This document shows, in pieces, positions 7,360-15,484 of a stretch of DNA of 64,000 nucleotides. The number at the start of each line of letters is the position of its first letter. Positions within the stretch are counted from its first letter, which is position 1. Under the pieces are notes generated by a model. That model was not told the origin of the DNA, did not search any database, and saw only the letters and a program-made list of their open reading frames with translations. The translations under genes were made by a program, and so were the position numbers. The stretch lies in assembly GCA_029209985.1 (NCBI GenBank), contig JARGNZ010000002.1, positions 1-64,000 on the forward strand, in the 5' to 3' direction. Source of the stretch: Parvibaculaceae bacterium. GTDB taxonomy: Bacteria; Pseudomonadota; Alphaproteobacteria; Parvibaculales; Parvibaculaceae.

Positions 7360-8544
7360 TTACTCAGCAGGCTCTTCGCCGCGCAAATTATGCGGTAAGG
7401 CATCAATCCAACAGACGCGGACATCGTTGAGAGCATGGCGCGAGGTGCACCAAGCGACTTCGGAAGGGAAATGCGCGGCGGCGAGGCATTGATTGAGGTT
7501 GAGCCGCGCCCAACGCAGGCAGCGTGTGCTTTCTACAGGTGGCAGGGCGGCGGCAAGCTTAGTCCCTTGCGCCATTTCTTCGACAACATGTTGCGCGCCC
7601 AAGGTCATGATAGATTTAACCAATGGATGTGTGTAGGACGCCTGTGCGCTGCTAATCGGTGAAAATTCCTGAGAGAGGGTAGCGAAAAACGACTGCCGTT
7701 GTTCTTGCTCAAGCGCAGCAACATCCGTGGTGCTATCCCCAACACTTGGAAGCTGAGCGGGCGACAGTGCGCCCCATTTGTTCTGTTGAAAACTGCGGGA
7801 GGCGGCCATCAAACGCTTGGCTAACGCCGCCATCACTTGATTGTCGGCTGAAATGGCTTTGATGACGTTGGATTGCGCCTTTTTTGCCCCTTTTACTTTT
7901 AGAATATAGCCGCTGTCTGCACGTAAGCGATTGAGGAAGGCGCTTGCGCCAAGGGTGCTTACTTCGTGGCGAACACCGTTTTTGAAGCCGGGATCCTGCG
8001 CGGCGACAAGCGCTCTATGGGCCATCCAGCCTTGCGACAGCTTGCCAGCTTCTCTGTACCGCAAGCCTCTGAGCAAGTTTTTGATTTGGCGCGGGGTTTT
8101 CATTTGGCTGGACACAGCCTTTGTAAGGCCGAGGGCAAACTTTTGGTAGTGGGCCGCAGACTCCACCATTTTATCATCCAACATGCCCAGATCTACCGTT
8201 TGGCCCAGTTCCAATTTTTGCGGAATAGGTATGACGGTTGTTGGTGCAGGAAGGGGTGGACTGAATGCAGTGGCGATTGTCTTTGTGCTCGTCATCGCCC
8301 GAGGGACACTGACGTGACCGCTCAACGGGCGCGGAATAGGGACGAAGTGCCCTTGAGCTGCGAGCGACACATAGACTTCGCTTGGGCTTGGCGGCGCCAT
8401 AACGACAGGCGCAGGCGCAGGTGCGGAAGCAGACAACGTGCCGGCATCCATGCCACACGCTGAAAGGCCAAACGCACTTGCTGTGCATATCAAAGCGATG
8501 CGGAATTTAGGTAGACGATTTGCTAGCATTGGTAGTCGCGACAT
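7360..8544 (-). CDS. Lipoprotein, unrecognised family
   Basis: 394 aa from ATG 8544, which has GAGGG six bases upstream; the longer frame to 8640 lacks such a site. A basic N-terminus and hydrophobic stretch end in the lipobox L-S-A-C with lipidated Cys30, so the protein is membrane-anchored. A Pro/Ala-rich linker (about 35-60) follows, then a mostly helical domain ('LRADSGYILKVKGAKKAQS', 'MAALAKRLMAASRSFQQNKWG'). The last 50 residues hold four Cys ('RCLRW', 'QCLAA', 'WCTS', 'VCWID'). No family recognised. Confidence 0.75.
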   Translation of the reverse strand: MSRLPMLANRLPKFRIALICTASAFGLSACGMDAGTLSASAPAPAPVVMAPPSPSEVYVSLAAQGHFVPIPRPLSGHVSVPRAMTSTKTIATAFSPPLPAPTTVIPIPQKLELGQTVDLGMLDDKMVESAAHYQKFALGLTKAVSSQMKTPRQIKNLLRGLRYREAGKLSQGWMAHRALVAAQDPGFKNGVRHEVSTLGASAFLNRLRADSGYILKVKGAKKAQSNVIKAISADNQVMAALAKRLMAASRSFQQNKWGALSPAQLPSVGDSTTDVAALEQEQRQSFFATLSQEFSPISSAQASYTHPLVKSIMTLGAQHVVEEMAQGTKLAAALPPVESTRCLRWARLNLNQCLAAAHFPSEVAWCTSRHALNDVRVCWIDALPHNLRGEEPAE

Positions 8545-8891
8545 TAAGAACCCTCGTTTGGACCTACCCCCCGGTAAGATACCATGCATCCACAGACACA
8601 GATGCGGGCTCATACTAAGTCTGATGGTCTGGGGGCGCAATCAATATGGCTTGGATAGCAGCAAAATTCAAAAGCTCGGACTCTAAGGTCCTACGGATGA
8701 CGCGTACGGGCCGCTATTCTTGCGTTTTTGCGCCAAAATCAGCGCAAAACTTCGTTAACGATGTTTGGAGGTTTTTCCGTCATACACCTTAGTGTGGGCA
8801 ATTTGGCTAGTGCAAAGGGCCTGACCCAGACAGAACACGGCAGAAACGCGGACAAGACTTCTAGATTAAAGTGCGGGATGAGGAGATCGAT
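8545..8891. promoter_or_regulatory. Divergent promoter region with a hairpin
   Basis: 347 bases separate the minus-strand lipoprotein gene from the plus-strand secreted-protein gene, and the promoters of both should lie here. A perfect 8-bp inverted repeat TTTTGCGC / GCGCAAAA (8726-8733 and 8742-8749, 8-base spacer) could be an operator or hairpin. I see no convincing -35/-10 pair and no gene. Confidence 0.4.
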
Positions 8892-9203
8892 ATGAAGAAC
8901 AAAGCAAACCTATTAGGCGCTGTGATGTTGGTGGTGAGCGTGCTGGCGCTGAGTGTAACCCCGCAGCACGCGACGGCCTATACGGTCAAGCAATTGGGGA
9001 CCTGCGCCGATTGGGTCGGCGGCCCAGACGACAGGTTTTGGATTTTAGGCTTTATCTCTGGCGTCAATTTCGCTCAAGACGCGGATCATGCGCGCGGTGT
9101 GGAGGCAAAAGAAATATACAAGTTTGTAACTAAGTATTGCACAAAGAATCCGAATCATGATTTAGCTGATGCAACTGTGGCCTTTATTTCTATTCATGAA
9201 TGA
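8892..9203 (+). CDS. Small secreted protein, Rap1a/Tai-like fold pattern
   Basis: 103 aa from ATG 8892, which has GAGGAG upstream; an ATG at 8871 is less likely. Residues about 1-28 are a signal peptide ending near 'HATA'. The mature part carries 'FWILGFISGVNF' and, after a spacer, 'IYKFVTKYCTKNP' and 'LADATVAFI'. This is the layout of small periplasmic Rap1a/Tai-like proteins, in which two Cys join a G-(Y/F)-x-S-G helix to the C-terminal helix. Those families include type VI effector immunity proteins, but no effector is nearby, so the role is unknown. Confidence 0.65.
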   Translation: MKNKANLLGAVMLVVSVLALSVTPQHATAYTVKQLGTCADWVGGPDDRFWILGFISGVNFAQDADHARGVEAKEIYKFVTKYCTKNPNHDLADATVAFISIHE

Positions 9204-9326
9204 GTGGATGTAAATTTACTTAAAGGGCGTAATGTTGGGGTGTATTGAGTTGTATTCATAAATTAATACTCTTGCATTGAACAGTTTGACTTGTTTTAAT
9301 TGAGCGTACGAAGTGTTGGGGGCTGT

Positions 9327-9662
9327 GTGGCACCACGGTTAAAATCAGATGTTTGGGTGCAGGCCTTGGTATTGCGTTGCAAAGCAGAAGCTGTGCCCGC
9401 ACTTGTGGCGCAACGGGGCGACAAGATGTCCGGCGCAATTTTGGTACGGGTTAATCGCCTTGATGGCACCTCAGATGTGTATCAAGCCGCACGCAATGGG
9501 CTGGGTGAGCAAATCTGGATACGCGGCACAGGCACCGCCCCTGTGGAAGAGGCGGTAGCAGATAAATTTGTAACGCGCCAAATGGGATTTGATCCCGATG
9601 TGTGGGTTGTGGAGATAGATGACCGCCAAGGCCGTCATTTTTTACAAGAACCCGTAGAATAA
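9327..9662 (+). CDS. DUF1491 family protein
   Basis: 111 aa from GTG 9327, the codon just before the conserved family start 'PRLKSDVWV'. A TTG at 9300 is in frame but has no ribosome site. Family features include 'GAILVRVNRLDGTSDVYQ', an R-Q-x-x-FDPDVWVVEI-(D/E)-D stretch and 'GRHFL' near the end. DUF1491 is a small cytoplasmic alphaproteobacterial protein of unknown function. Confidence 0.85.
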   Translation: MAPRLKSDVWVQALVLRCKAEAVPALVAQRGDKMSGAILVRVNRLDGTSDVYQAARNGLGEQIWIRGTGTAPVEEAVADKFVTRQMGFDPDVWVVEIDDRQGRHFLQEPVE

Positions 9663-9689
9663 CGCCTTTTTCTGCCGAATTGTTTCCAT

Positions 9690-9729
9690 TTATAAAATAG
9701 AAACGCGCGCCCTGTGACAGGACACGCGT
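9690..9729 (-). terminator. Terminator between convergent genes
   Basis: A 13-position inverted repeat centred on 9716 (9703-9729, two mismatches) lies between the convergent DUF1491 and 72-aa genes. Read on the minus strand it is followed by TTTCTATTTTAT, so it should terminate the minus-strand gene. Termination from the plus side is less certain. Confidence 0.6.
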
Positions 9730-9761
9730 TGCACAGGGCCTAGTTTAGGGCCCATAAACAT

Positions 9762-9980
9762 TTAGGGCCGCATAAACATAAAGTCTGCATCTGGGTCGAG
9801 GTTCTCAGCGGCACCTTGAAGCTCCGCAGCAATGTCCTCAATGTCCCGCTCTTCCCGATAGATCGCGATCGCTTTTTCGAGCATGATGCGGGCGACCGCA
9901 TCCCGCGACAGTTTCAGCTCATTGATCTCGTCCATCAGCGCATTAATATGTTTCGTCGCAACCTCTCTGGCAGTGGCCAT
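9762..9980 (-). CDS. Short helical protein, unrecognised
   Basis: 72 aa from ATG 9980, with a strong AAGGAGAT eight bases upstream. The sequence is almost all helix and acidic overall ('HINALMDEINELKLSRDAVARI', 'IYREERDIEDIAAELQG'), ending 'DADFMFMRP'. It is probably a small cytoplasmic dimerising protein. No family recognised. It is monocistronic, with a terminator on its downstream side. Confidence 0.7.
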   Translation of the reverse strand: MATAREVATKHINALMDEINELKLSRDAVARIMLEKAIAIYREERDIEDIAAELQGAAENLDPDADFMFMRP

Positions 9981-10245
9981 AACAGATCTCCTTGCAAGTG
10001 ATATAAAATTCAATATTTCGATAATAGCAGCATAGGGCCTGGCTCGAAAAGAGCCATGCGCTACATCAATTGAACCAAATCATCGGGAATTTAGGCCACG
10101 TTCAAACTTGTTCAATGGTTTTAGCTGATACTGGCCCCCACGCGTATAGAGGGCCAATCAGGCAGGGCGCGTCTCTCTCGGTTTGGGAGGTTTTGGCTGG
10201 AGTTTGCCAAGTTTTGAACGGGATTGGATCGCCACAGGAAGTGGA

Positions 10246-10626
10246 ATGATGGATTTATTTTTATACAACGAGCAGGTCATGCCTTTGACCTCAGCAACGG
10301 ATCCTATTGGAAACACAGCGTTTCCGTTGCCCGCTGAGCAGGCACAAGAGTTGATGCCAGAGCAAATCATCAATTTGCTCACAGAAGCGTTGCAAACAAA
10401 CCCGGCTTATGCCCTGCAACGGCCCGAGCGGTTTTTCATGTTGTGCCACTTACTCTTTCGCAACTTTGGCATCAATGCACTGCGTAAATACATCAAAAGA
10501 GACATCGTTCACCTCACCTATACGACCATTCCCAGTGAAACTTTTTTAGCGCTCACCGCCATTCAAGAAATGGGGGAATTATCGATGGAAGTCATCGATG
10601 AAGCGGTTTGGGATCACGTCACGTAG
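10246..10626 (+). CDS. Hypothetical protein, unrecognised
   Basis: 126 aa from ATG 10246, preceded by AGGAAG at good spacing. Upstream in-frame codons back to 10183 lack a ribosome site. It is mainly helical in the centre ('EQIINLLTEALQTNPAYALQRPERF', 'FRNFGINALRKYIKRD') with a short acidic C-terminus. No signal peptide or membrane segment is visible. It lies 136 bases before prfC in the same direction. Confidence 0.6.
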   Translation: MMDLFLYNEQVMPLTSATDPIGNTAFPLPAEQAQELMPEQIINLLTEALQTNPAYALQRPERFFMLCHLLFRNFGINALRKYIKRDIVHLTYTTIPSETFLALTAIQEMGELSMEVIDEAVWDHVT

Positions 10627-10761
10627 GCTATTTGCTGTTTGTGCGGCAATCGAAGGCATGGCCTCTAGCCGAACGCGGCCCCTTCGGTTAGATTGCGCCG
10701 AATTGACCCCATTTGACGCCACCTCAAGCCTTGTGTCACCGCGTGTGACCGGAGAACCGCC

Positions 10762-12378
10762 GTGAGTGATGCTGTAGACCTTATAAAAGAGCCTCAAACA
10801 GAAGAGGTTCGCCGCCGTAGGACCTACGCAATCATCAGTCACCCTGATGCGGGTAAAACCACATTGACGGAAAACCTATTGCTGATGGGGGGCGCCATTC
10901 ATTTGGCTGGTCAGGTGCGCGCAAAAGGCGAAGCCCGCCGCACCCGTTCTGACTTTATGAAGATCGAGCAAGAACGGGGGATTTCCGTTTCCTCCGCCGT
11001 GATGACCTTTGAATATGAGGGCGTCATTTGTAACCTGCTTGATACGCCGGGTCACCAAGACTTCTCTGAAGATACCTACCGCACCCTGACCGCGGCCGAC
11101 AGCGCGATCATGGTCATTGATGCGGCTAAAGGTATTGAGGCCCAAACACTGAAATTATTTGAAGTCTGCCGCCTGCGCGATGTGCCCATTATTACCTTCA
11201 TCAACAAAGTGGACCGGGAAGGCCAAAGCCCCTTTGAGCTGATGGAAGAAATTGCAGACCGGTTGGCGCTGGATACAGCGCCGATGATGTGGCCGTGCGG
11301 GACGGGCGGTTTGCTGCGTGGTATTTTCAACATGGCAGACAAAACATTCATTCCGTTCACAAAGGACAGTGAGGTTCATCCTGCCCCCATTCCGATGGAC
11401 AGTGATGAAGTGCTCAACTACATGACCGCCGAGGAATTTGAGACCCATAAAGAAGAAGCCGAATTGGCGGTGGAGGCCAACCCAGCTTTTGACATGGAGC
11501 TTTATCGCGCGGGGGCATTAAGCCCGGTGTTCTTTGGATCCGCTTTGCGTAAAATTGGTTTGAAGCAACTATTGGATGCCGTCGCATCGATGGCACCGCC
11601 GCCTTTGCCGCAAAGAACCAATCTACGTGTTGTCGAGCCAGACGATAAAAAAGTGACGGGATTTGTCTTTAAGGTGCAAGCCAATATGGACATCAACCAC
11701 CGTGACCGGATTGCCTTCATGCGTGTTTGTTCGGGAAAATTCAAACGGGGAATGAAACTCAAACAGTCCTCTACCGGCAAGAGCATCGGCATTCACAATC
11801 CCATTTTGTTTTTTGCACAAGACCGGGAAATTGTGGAAGAAGCATGGCCCGGCGATATTATTGGTATTCCCAACCACGGCACCATTCGGGTGGGTGATAC
11901 ACTGACCGAGGGCGAAGATTTAGTCTTCAGTGGCATTCCAAACTTTGCCCCTGAAATGCTGCGCCGTGTCCGCTTGGATGACCCGATGAAGGCAAAACAC
12001 TTGCGCCGTGCGCTAGAAAGCCTAGCCGAAGAAGGGGTGACGCAGGTCTTCAAACCGCAAATCGGGGCGAGCTGGATTGTCGGCGTTGTCGGGCAGTTGC
12101 AACTTGAAGTTTTGGTCGAGCGCATTGAAGTGGAATACGGCATCAAGGTTGGCTTGGAGCCATCTCCTTTTGATACCGCCCGTTGGGTGTCAGCAGAAGA
12201 TGAGGCAGAATTGGAACGCTTCATGGATGGGCACAAGGGCAACATGGCTGAAGATCGAGACGGGGCACCGGTGTTCATGGCCAAGAGCCAGTGGGAACTT
12301 GGATATTCCGAAGAGAAGTTCCCTAAAGTCACGTTCTCCGCAACACGAGAGCGCCATGCGGCACCATCTGGAAAATAA
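10762..12378 (+). CDS. prfC: Peptide chain release factor 3
   Basis: 538 aa, full length for RF3. This translational GTPase recycles RF1/RF2 from the ribosome after termination. The G domain shows the P-loop 'SHPDAGKTT' at about 27-35, switch II 'DTPGHQDF' and the 'NKVD' specificity motif. The effector region reads 'EQERGISVSSAVMTFEY'. Domain II ('VFKVQANMD') and domain III follow in order. GTG start 10762 has GGAGAA upstream. Confidence 0.98.
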   Translation: MSDAVDLIKEPQTEEVRRRRTYAIISHPDAGKTTLTENLLLMGGAIHLAGQVRAKGEARRTRSDFMKIEQERGISVSSAVMTFEYEGVICNLLDTPGHQDFSEDTYRTLTAADSAIMVIDAAKGIEAQTLKLFEVCRLRDVPIITFINKVDREGQSPFELMEEIADRLALDTAPMMWPCGTGGLLRGIFNMADKTFIPFTKDSEVHPAPIPMDSDEVLNYMTAEEFETHKEEAELAVEANPAFDMELYRAGALSPVFFGSALRKIGLKQLLDAVASMAPPPLPQRTNLRVVEPDDKKVTGFVFKVQANMDINHRDRIAFMRVCSGKFKRGMKLKQSSTGKSIGIHNPILFFAQDREIVEEAWPGDIIGIPNHGTIRVGDTLTEGEDLVFSGIPNFAPEMLRRVRLDDPMKAKHLRRALESLAEEGVTQVFKPQIGASWIVGVVGQLQLEVLVERIEVEYGIKVGLEPSPFDTARWVSAEDEAELERFMDGHKGNMAEDRDGAPVFMAKSQWELGYSEEKFPKVTFSATRERHAAPSGK

Positions 12379-12443
12379 AGGTGTCGCCTTTTCGTGAGAC
12401 GCTCTTTATCTGATTGAAAATAATGACACCAAGGAAGTATGCA

Positions 12444-13595
12444 ATGTTTGAAAGTGTACCAACCAGTCTTGCAGAGCTCTGGGATACTGTTCGCGAAGTC
12501 TGGAACACAGGCATTATGGGCTATAGTTTCGGCGATATGATCATCGCCTTCGGCATCTTCCTTGGCTTCTATATTTTGCGTGGTTTGTTTTCGCGTTTTA
12601 TTTTCTCCTACATTGACCGGTGGGTTGCAGACAGCTCAACCAAAGCCGACGACATGTTGCATTCTGCTTTGTCAGAGCCTTTGCGATTTGTCTTCATTAT
12701 TCTTGGGGTGTTCTTCGCGTTTCAATATTTGAACCTTGCTGGAGCGGCGGGCGAAGTGGCGGACAACACCACACGTTCACTCATTGCCATTGCGATTTTC
12801 TGGTGCTTGCGGAATGCGATCACGCCGCTGGGAGTTTTGCTGCAAGAGTTAGAAACCGTTCTGACCAGCGAAATGATCGACTGGCTTATCACCGGCGCTA
12901 AATGGACAATTATTTTTGTCGGTGTCGCAACCATTTTGCAACTCTGGGGCATTCAGGTCGCCCCCATCATTGCAGGCTTTGGACTGTTTGGTGTGGCCGT
13001 CGCCTTGGGCGCTCAAGACCTCTTCAAGAATTTGATCGGGGGGCTTTCTATTTTGGTGGAGAAGCGTTTCTCAAAAGGTGACTGGATTAAGGTGGACGGG
13101 GTTGTGGAAGGCACTGTTGAAGCAATCGGCTTCCGCTCCACGCATATCCGTCGCTTTGATAAAGCGCCTGTATTTGTGCCGAACACAGAATTGTCGAATG
13201 CCGCCATCACAAACTTCTCAGCCATGACTCATCGCCGGATTTACTGGATGATTGGGTTGGAATATCGCAGCTCTGCTGAACAGCTTGCGGCCGTGTGCAA
13301 TGGCATTCAAGACTACATCAGCACTCATGAAGACTTTGCCCAACCGCCTGAGGTTGCACAATTTGTGCGCGTGGACTCCTTTGGCCCCTCATCCATTGAT
13401 GTGATGTTGTACTGCTTTACCAAAACCACAGATTGGGGACAGTGGCTCGAGATCAAAGAGGCCTTGGCCTTCAAAATAAAAGACATCGTGGAAGAAGCTG
13501 GGACCGGTTTTGCATTCCCAAGCCAATCTATTTATGTGGAATCCATGCCTGTTCTCGACGCGCCTGAAAACTTTACCCCACCCGTAAAGGCATAG
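12444..13595 (+). CDS. MscS-family mechanosensitive ion channel
   Basis: 383 aa from ATG 12444, set by AAGGAAG six bases upstream; the open frame reaches back to a TTG at 12414. About four N-terminal transmembrane helices precede the MscS pore helix and beta domain: 'FGVAVALGAQDLFKNLIGGLSILVE', then 'FSKGDWIKVDG', 'GTVEAIGFRSTHIR' and 'VPNTELSN'. Such channels release solutes on osmotic downshock. The final 23 bases overlap, tail to tail, the minus-strand DUF2336 gene. Confidence 0.93.
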   Translation: MFESVPTSLAELWDTVREVWNTGIMGYSFGDMIIAFGIFLGFYILRGLFSRFIFSYIDRWVADSSTKADDMLHSALSEPLRFVFIILGVFFAFQYLNLAGAAGEVADNTTRSLIAIAIFWCLRNAITPLGVLLQELETVLTSEMIDWLITGAKWTIIFVGVATILQLWGIQVAPIIAGFGLFGVAVALGAQDLFKNLIGGLSILVEKRFSKGDWIKVDGVVEGTVEAIGFRSTHIRRFDKAPVFVPNTELSNAAITNFSAMTHRRIYWMIGLEYRSSAEQLAAVCNGIQDYISTHEDFAQPPEVAQFVRVDSFGPSSIDVMLYCFTKTTDWGQWLEIKEALAFKIKDIVEEAGTGFAFPSQSIYVESMPVLDAPENFTPPVKA

Positions 13596-14709
13596 GAGCC
13601 GCCGGAGACTGTAGCTCAGCGGCTTTGTCCATTGTTTGACGTCGGATACGCCAAAACCGCATGGTGCGCTGGGCGACATCCGTGGGCACTTGGTCGTATA
13701 AGGCCAGCAGGTGATAGGTCGTATCCATTGACCGAGACTTATCTGTAGAGCCGAGCAAGACCAAGGTTGAAAACGTTGCCCGGTCGAACCGCGAGGCTTT
13801 GCAGGCAACGGCCAAGCCTTCGCCGCTTTTATCAAACAGAATGCGTTTGGCCGTGCGTTCGTCAAGTTCCGTCAAGCGGGCAAAGGCACACACCAATTCC
13901 GGTAATAAGTTTTCCCGAATAAGCTGCACCAGCAAAGCCTCATTCAGCTCTCGATTTTCAGCTTTGCGGTTGATGAAGCGTTGGGCTTGCGACAGGCGCG
14001 GTTTCTCCGCCTGAACACTCGTCACCACATTGGCTTCAGAGGCGGCCAGCAATTCATCTACAACCGCCGGGTCGAGGTCTTGGGCCTTGGACAATATTCT
14101 CTCACGCAATTGCGAGGAGACATACCAGAACATGTCATGCATCAAATCTGCAGGCATATCCGTCCGATTGAGCAGGGGGGCATGAAGGGCTTCTACCTGT
14201 TCGGCTTTTTCCACCACTTTGCTCATCGTCACGCGATTAATCTGCGCGCCGGTGTTTTGAACCAACGTGGAGAGGGCAGCTTCATCGCCAGACTCTACGA
14301 GCGCATCACTGAGATCTTCTGAGACATCTTGGCGCCCTGCAATGGCCGCGAGATGGGAGGTTTTGTGCTTTGATACAATCGCGGAGAGGTGATCATCCCC
14401 CAACGCAGTGGAGCGCTCTAAAACGGGACGAGCAACTTCAATGTCGTCATTGGCCAAATCGACTAAAAGATTGACCGGAGCATTGGGAACATCTGCCAAA
14501 CGGTGCGCAAGTTCGGCGCGCACTTTGCGCTCCATTTCACCAGCGACTTGCGTCATGATGTGATCAAGGTGAGATTTCTCTTTTGCCTCAAATTGATCCG
14601 GTTCGTCCAAAAAGATATCGGTCACGCCCCGCAATAATTTCCGGCGTTTTTCGCTTGATGGTTCTTTGGCTAATTCTACCAATTCTTGTAGACGTGAAAA
14701 CTCGGTCAT
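13573..14709 (-). CDS. DUF2336 domain protein
   Basis: 378 aa, an all-helical cytoplasmic protein. The family pattern of short alpha-repeats is clear: 'LAHRLADVPNAPVNLLVDLANDDIEVARPVLERS', then 'SHLAAIAGR' and 'DEAALSTLVQNTGAQI'. These HEAT-like modules are widespread in Alphaproteobacteria. Some members in Caulobacter and Rhizobiales act as regulators, but no general function is established. The 3' end overlaps the MscS gene by 23 bases on the opposite strand. Confidence 0.88.
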   Translation of the reverse strand: MTEFSRLQELVELAKEPSSEKRRKLLRGVTDIFLDEPDQFEAKEKSHLDHIMTQVAGEMERKVRAELAHRLADVPNAPVNLLVDLANDDIEVARPVLERSTALGDDHLSAIVSKHKTSHLAAIAGRQDVSEDLSDALVESGDEAALSTLVQNTGAQINRVTMSKVVEKAEQVEALHAPLLNRTDMPADLMHDMFWYVSSQLRERILSKAQDLDPAVVDELLAASEANVVTSVQAEKPRLSQAQRFINRKAENRELNEALLVQLIRENLLPELVCAFARLTELDERTAKRILFDKSGEGLAVACKASRFDRATFSTLVLLGSTDKSRSMDTTYHLLALYDQVPTDVAQRTMRFWRIRRQTMDKAAELQSPAAPMPLRVG

Positions 14710-14996
14710 GCACCCGCTCTATAGTCATCTTTCCGATGGGCTCATGGTGCTCTGGAAGTATTAAGATGGGGTGCCGAGACGCCGTTAATTTTAGGGAAAT
14801 ATATCCTCTGCAAATGCACTTAAAATTATTCTAAGGGGGGAGCAGCCAATGCTAAAATATTGATTACGCAGTATTTGGAATACAATGATCTAGATAATTT
14901 GACTCGTTAACCTACCATTCATCATAAATAGCCGAGACTACAAAGTAGGGAAGCGACAATCAGGTGTGGGACCGAAAGCAAAAATGCGAGGGTCAC
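14710..14996. promoter_or_regulatory. Divergent intergenic region
   Basis: 287 bases between the minus-strand DUF2336 gene and a short plus-strand gene. Two features stand out. One is a strong Shine-Dalgarno-like AAGGGGGGAG followed by a four-codon ORF (ATG near 14850, then a stop). The other is TTAA-N7-TTCA at 14907-14921, a weak CtrA-like match. I can defend no promoter. Confidence 0.25.
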
Positions 14997-15221
14997 ATGG
15001 TACAGATTATAAAGCTCGAGCCTAAAAAGGCCGAAAGAATTATATACCGTCCAACGTCGGCAGATATTTTGCCGTTTCGCCCGAAAGAGGCGAAGCTGGA
15101 AACGTCTGGGCTTGTCACCGCTAAAACATCGTCTGAGGACAAGCTGACACTGGAAACCAAAAACAGCTTGTGCGACTTGATTGAGGAATCTTGGCCAGGG
15201 TGCCGTGATTTGACGGACTAA
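14997..15221 (+). CDS. Short hypothetical protein
   Basis: 74 aa from ATG 14997, with GAGGG about 4-5 bases upstream. It is Lys/Glu-rich, and the N-terminal half ('IIKLEPKKAERIIYRPTSADI') looks weakly structured. There are two Cys near the C-terminus (S-L-C-D, W-P-G-C-R). No family recognised. A 6-bp hairpin followed by ATTTT at 15281-15306 may end its transcript. Confidence 0.5.
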   Translation: MVQIIKLEPKKAERIIYRPTSADILPFRPKEAKLETSGLVTAKTSSEDKLTLETKNSLCDLIEESWPGCRDLTD

Positions 15222-15280
15222 AGGCCGGGTGTGAGATGAAACCCTAAAACCTAGCCTAAGCACCCCGGTCCTAGCTTTTG

Positions 15281-15342
15281 CCGTGCGGGACATCAGCACG
15301 GATTTTGAACTGTCGATGAGTACCTGTTGAGCGCCAACAGGT
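15281..15342 (+). other. Two adjacent hairpins between a short gene and dadA
   Basis: The first inverted repeat CCGTGC/GCACGG (15281-15286 and 15296-15301) is followed by ATTTTG and could be a weak terminator. The second, ACCTGTTG/CAACAGGT (15322-15329 and 15335-15342), is a perfect 8-bp stem with a 5-base loop and no T-run. It could be an operator of dadA. Confidence 0.4.
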
Positions 15343-15484
15343 GACAAATGGTCCAGAATGGCTCCCCCGCGCGTTCTTCCCCTCGAAAACTTTCCCCAAA
15401 GCCTTACATTAGAAGCATCCCCTCTTTGAGTCGTTTGAGCGATAGGGTTAAGAGGGCCTATGAGCGATGACTAAGGAACACAAA

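Noticed and set aside
13606-13625. tRNA D-arm-like text (GTAGCTCAGCGG)
   Set aside because: It lies inside the C-terminal codons of the minus-strand DUF2336 gene, and no acceptor, anticodon or T arm can be built around it.
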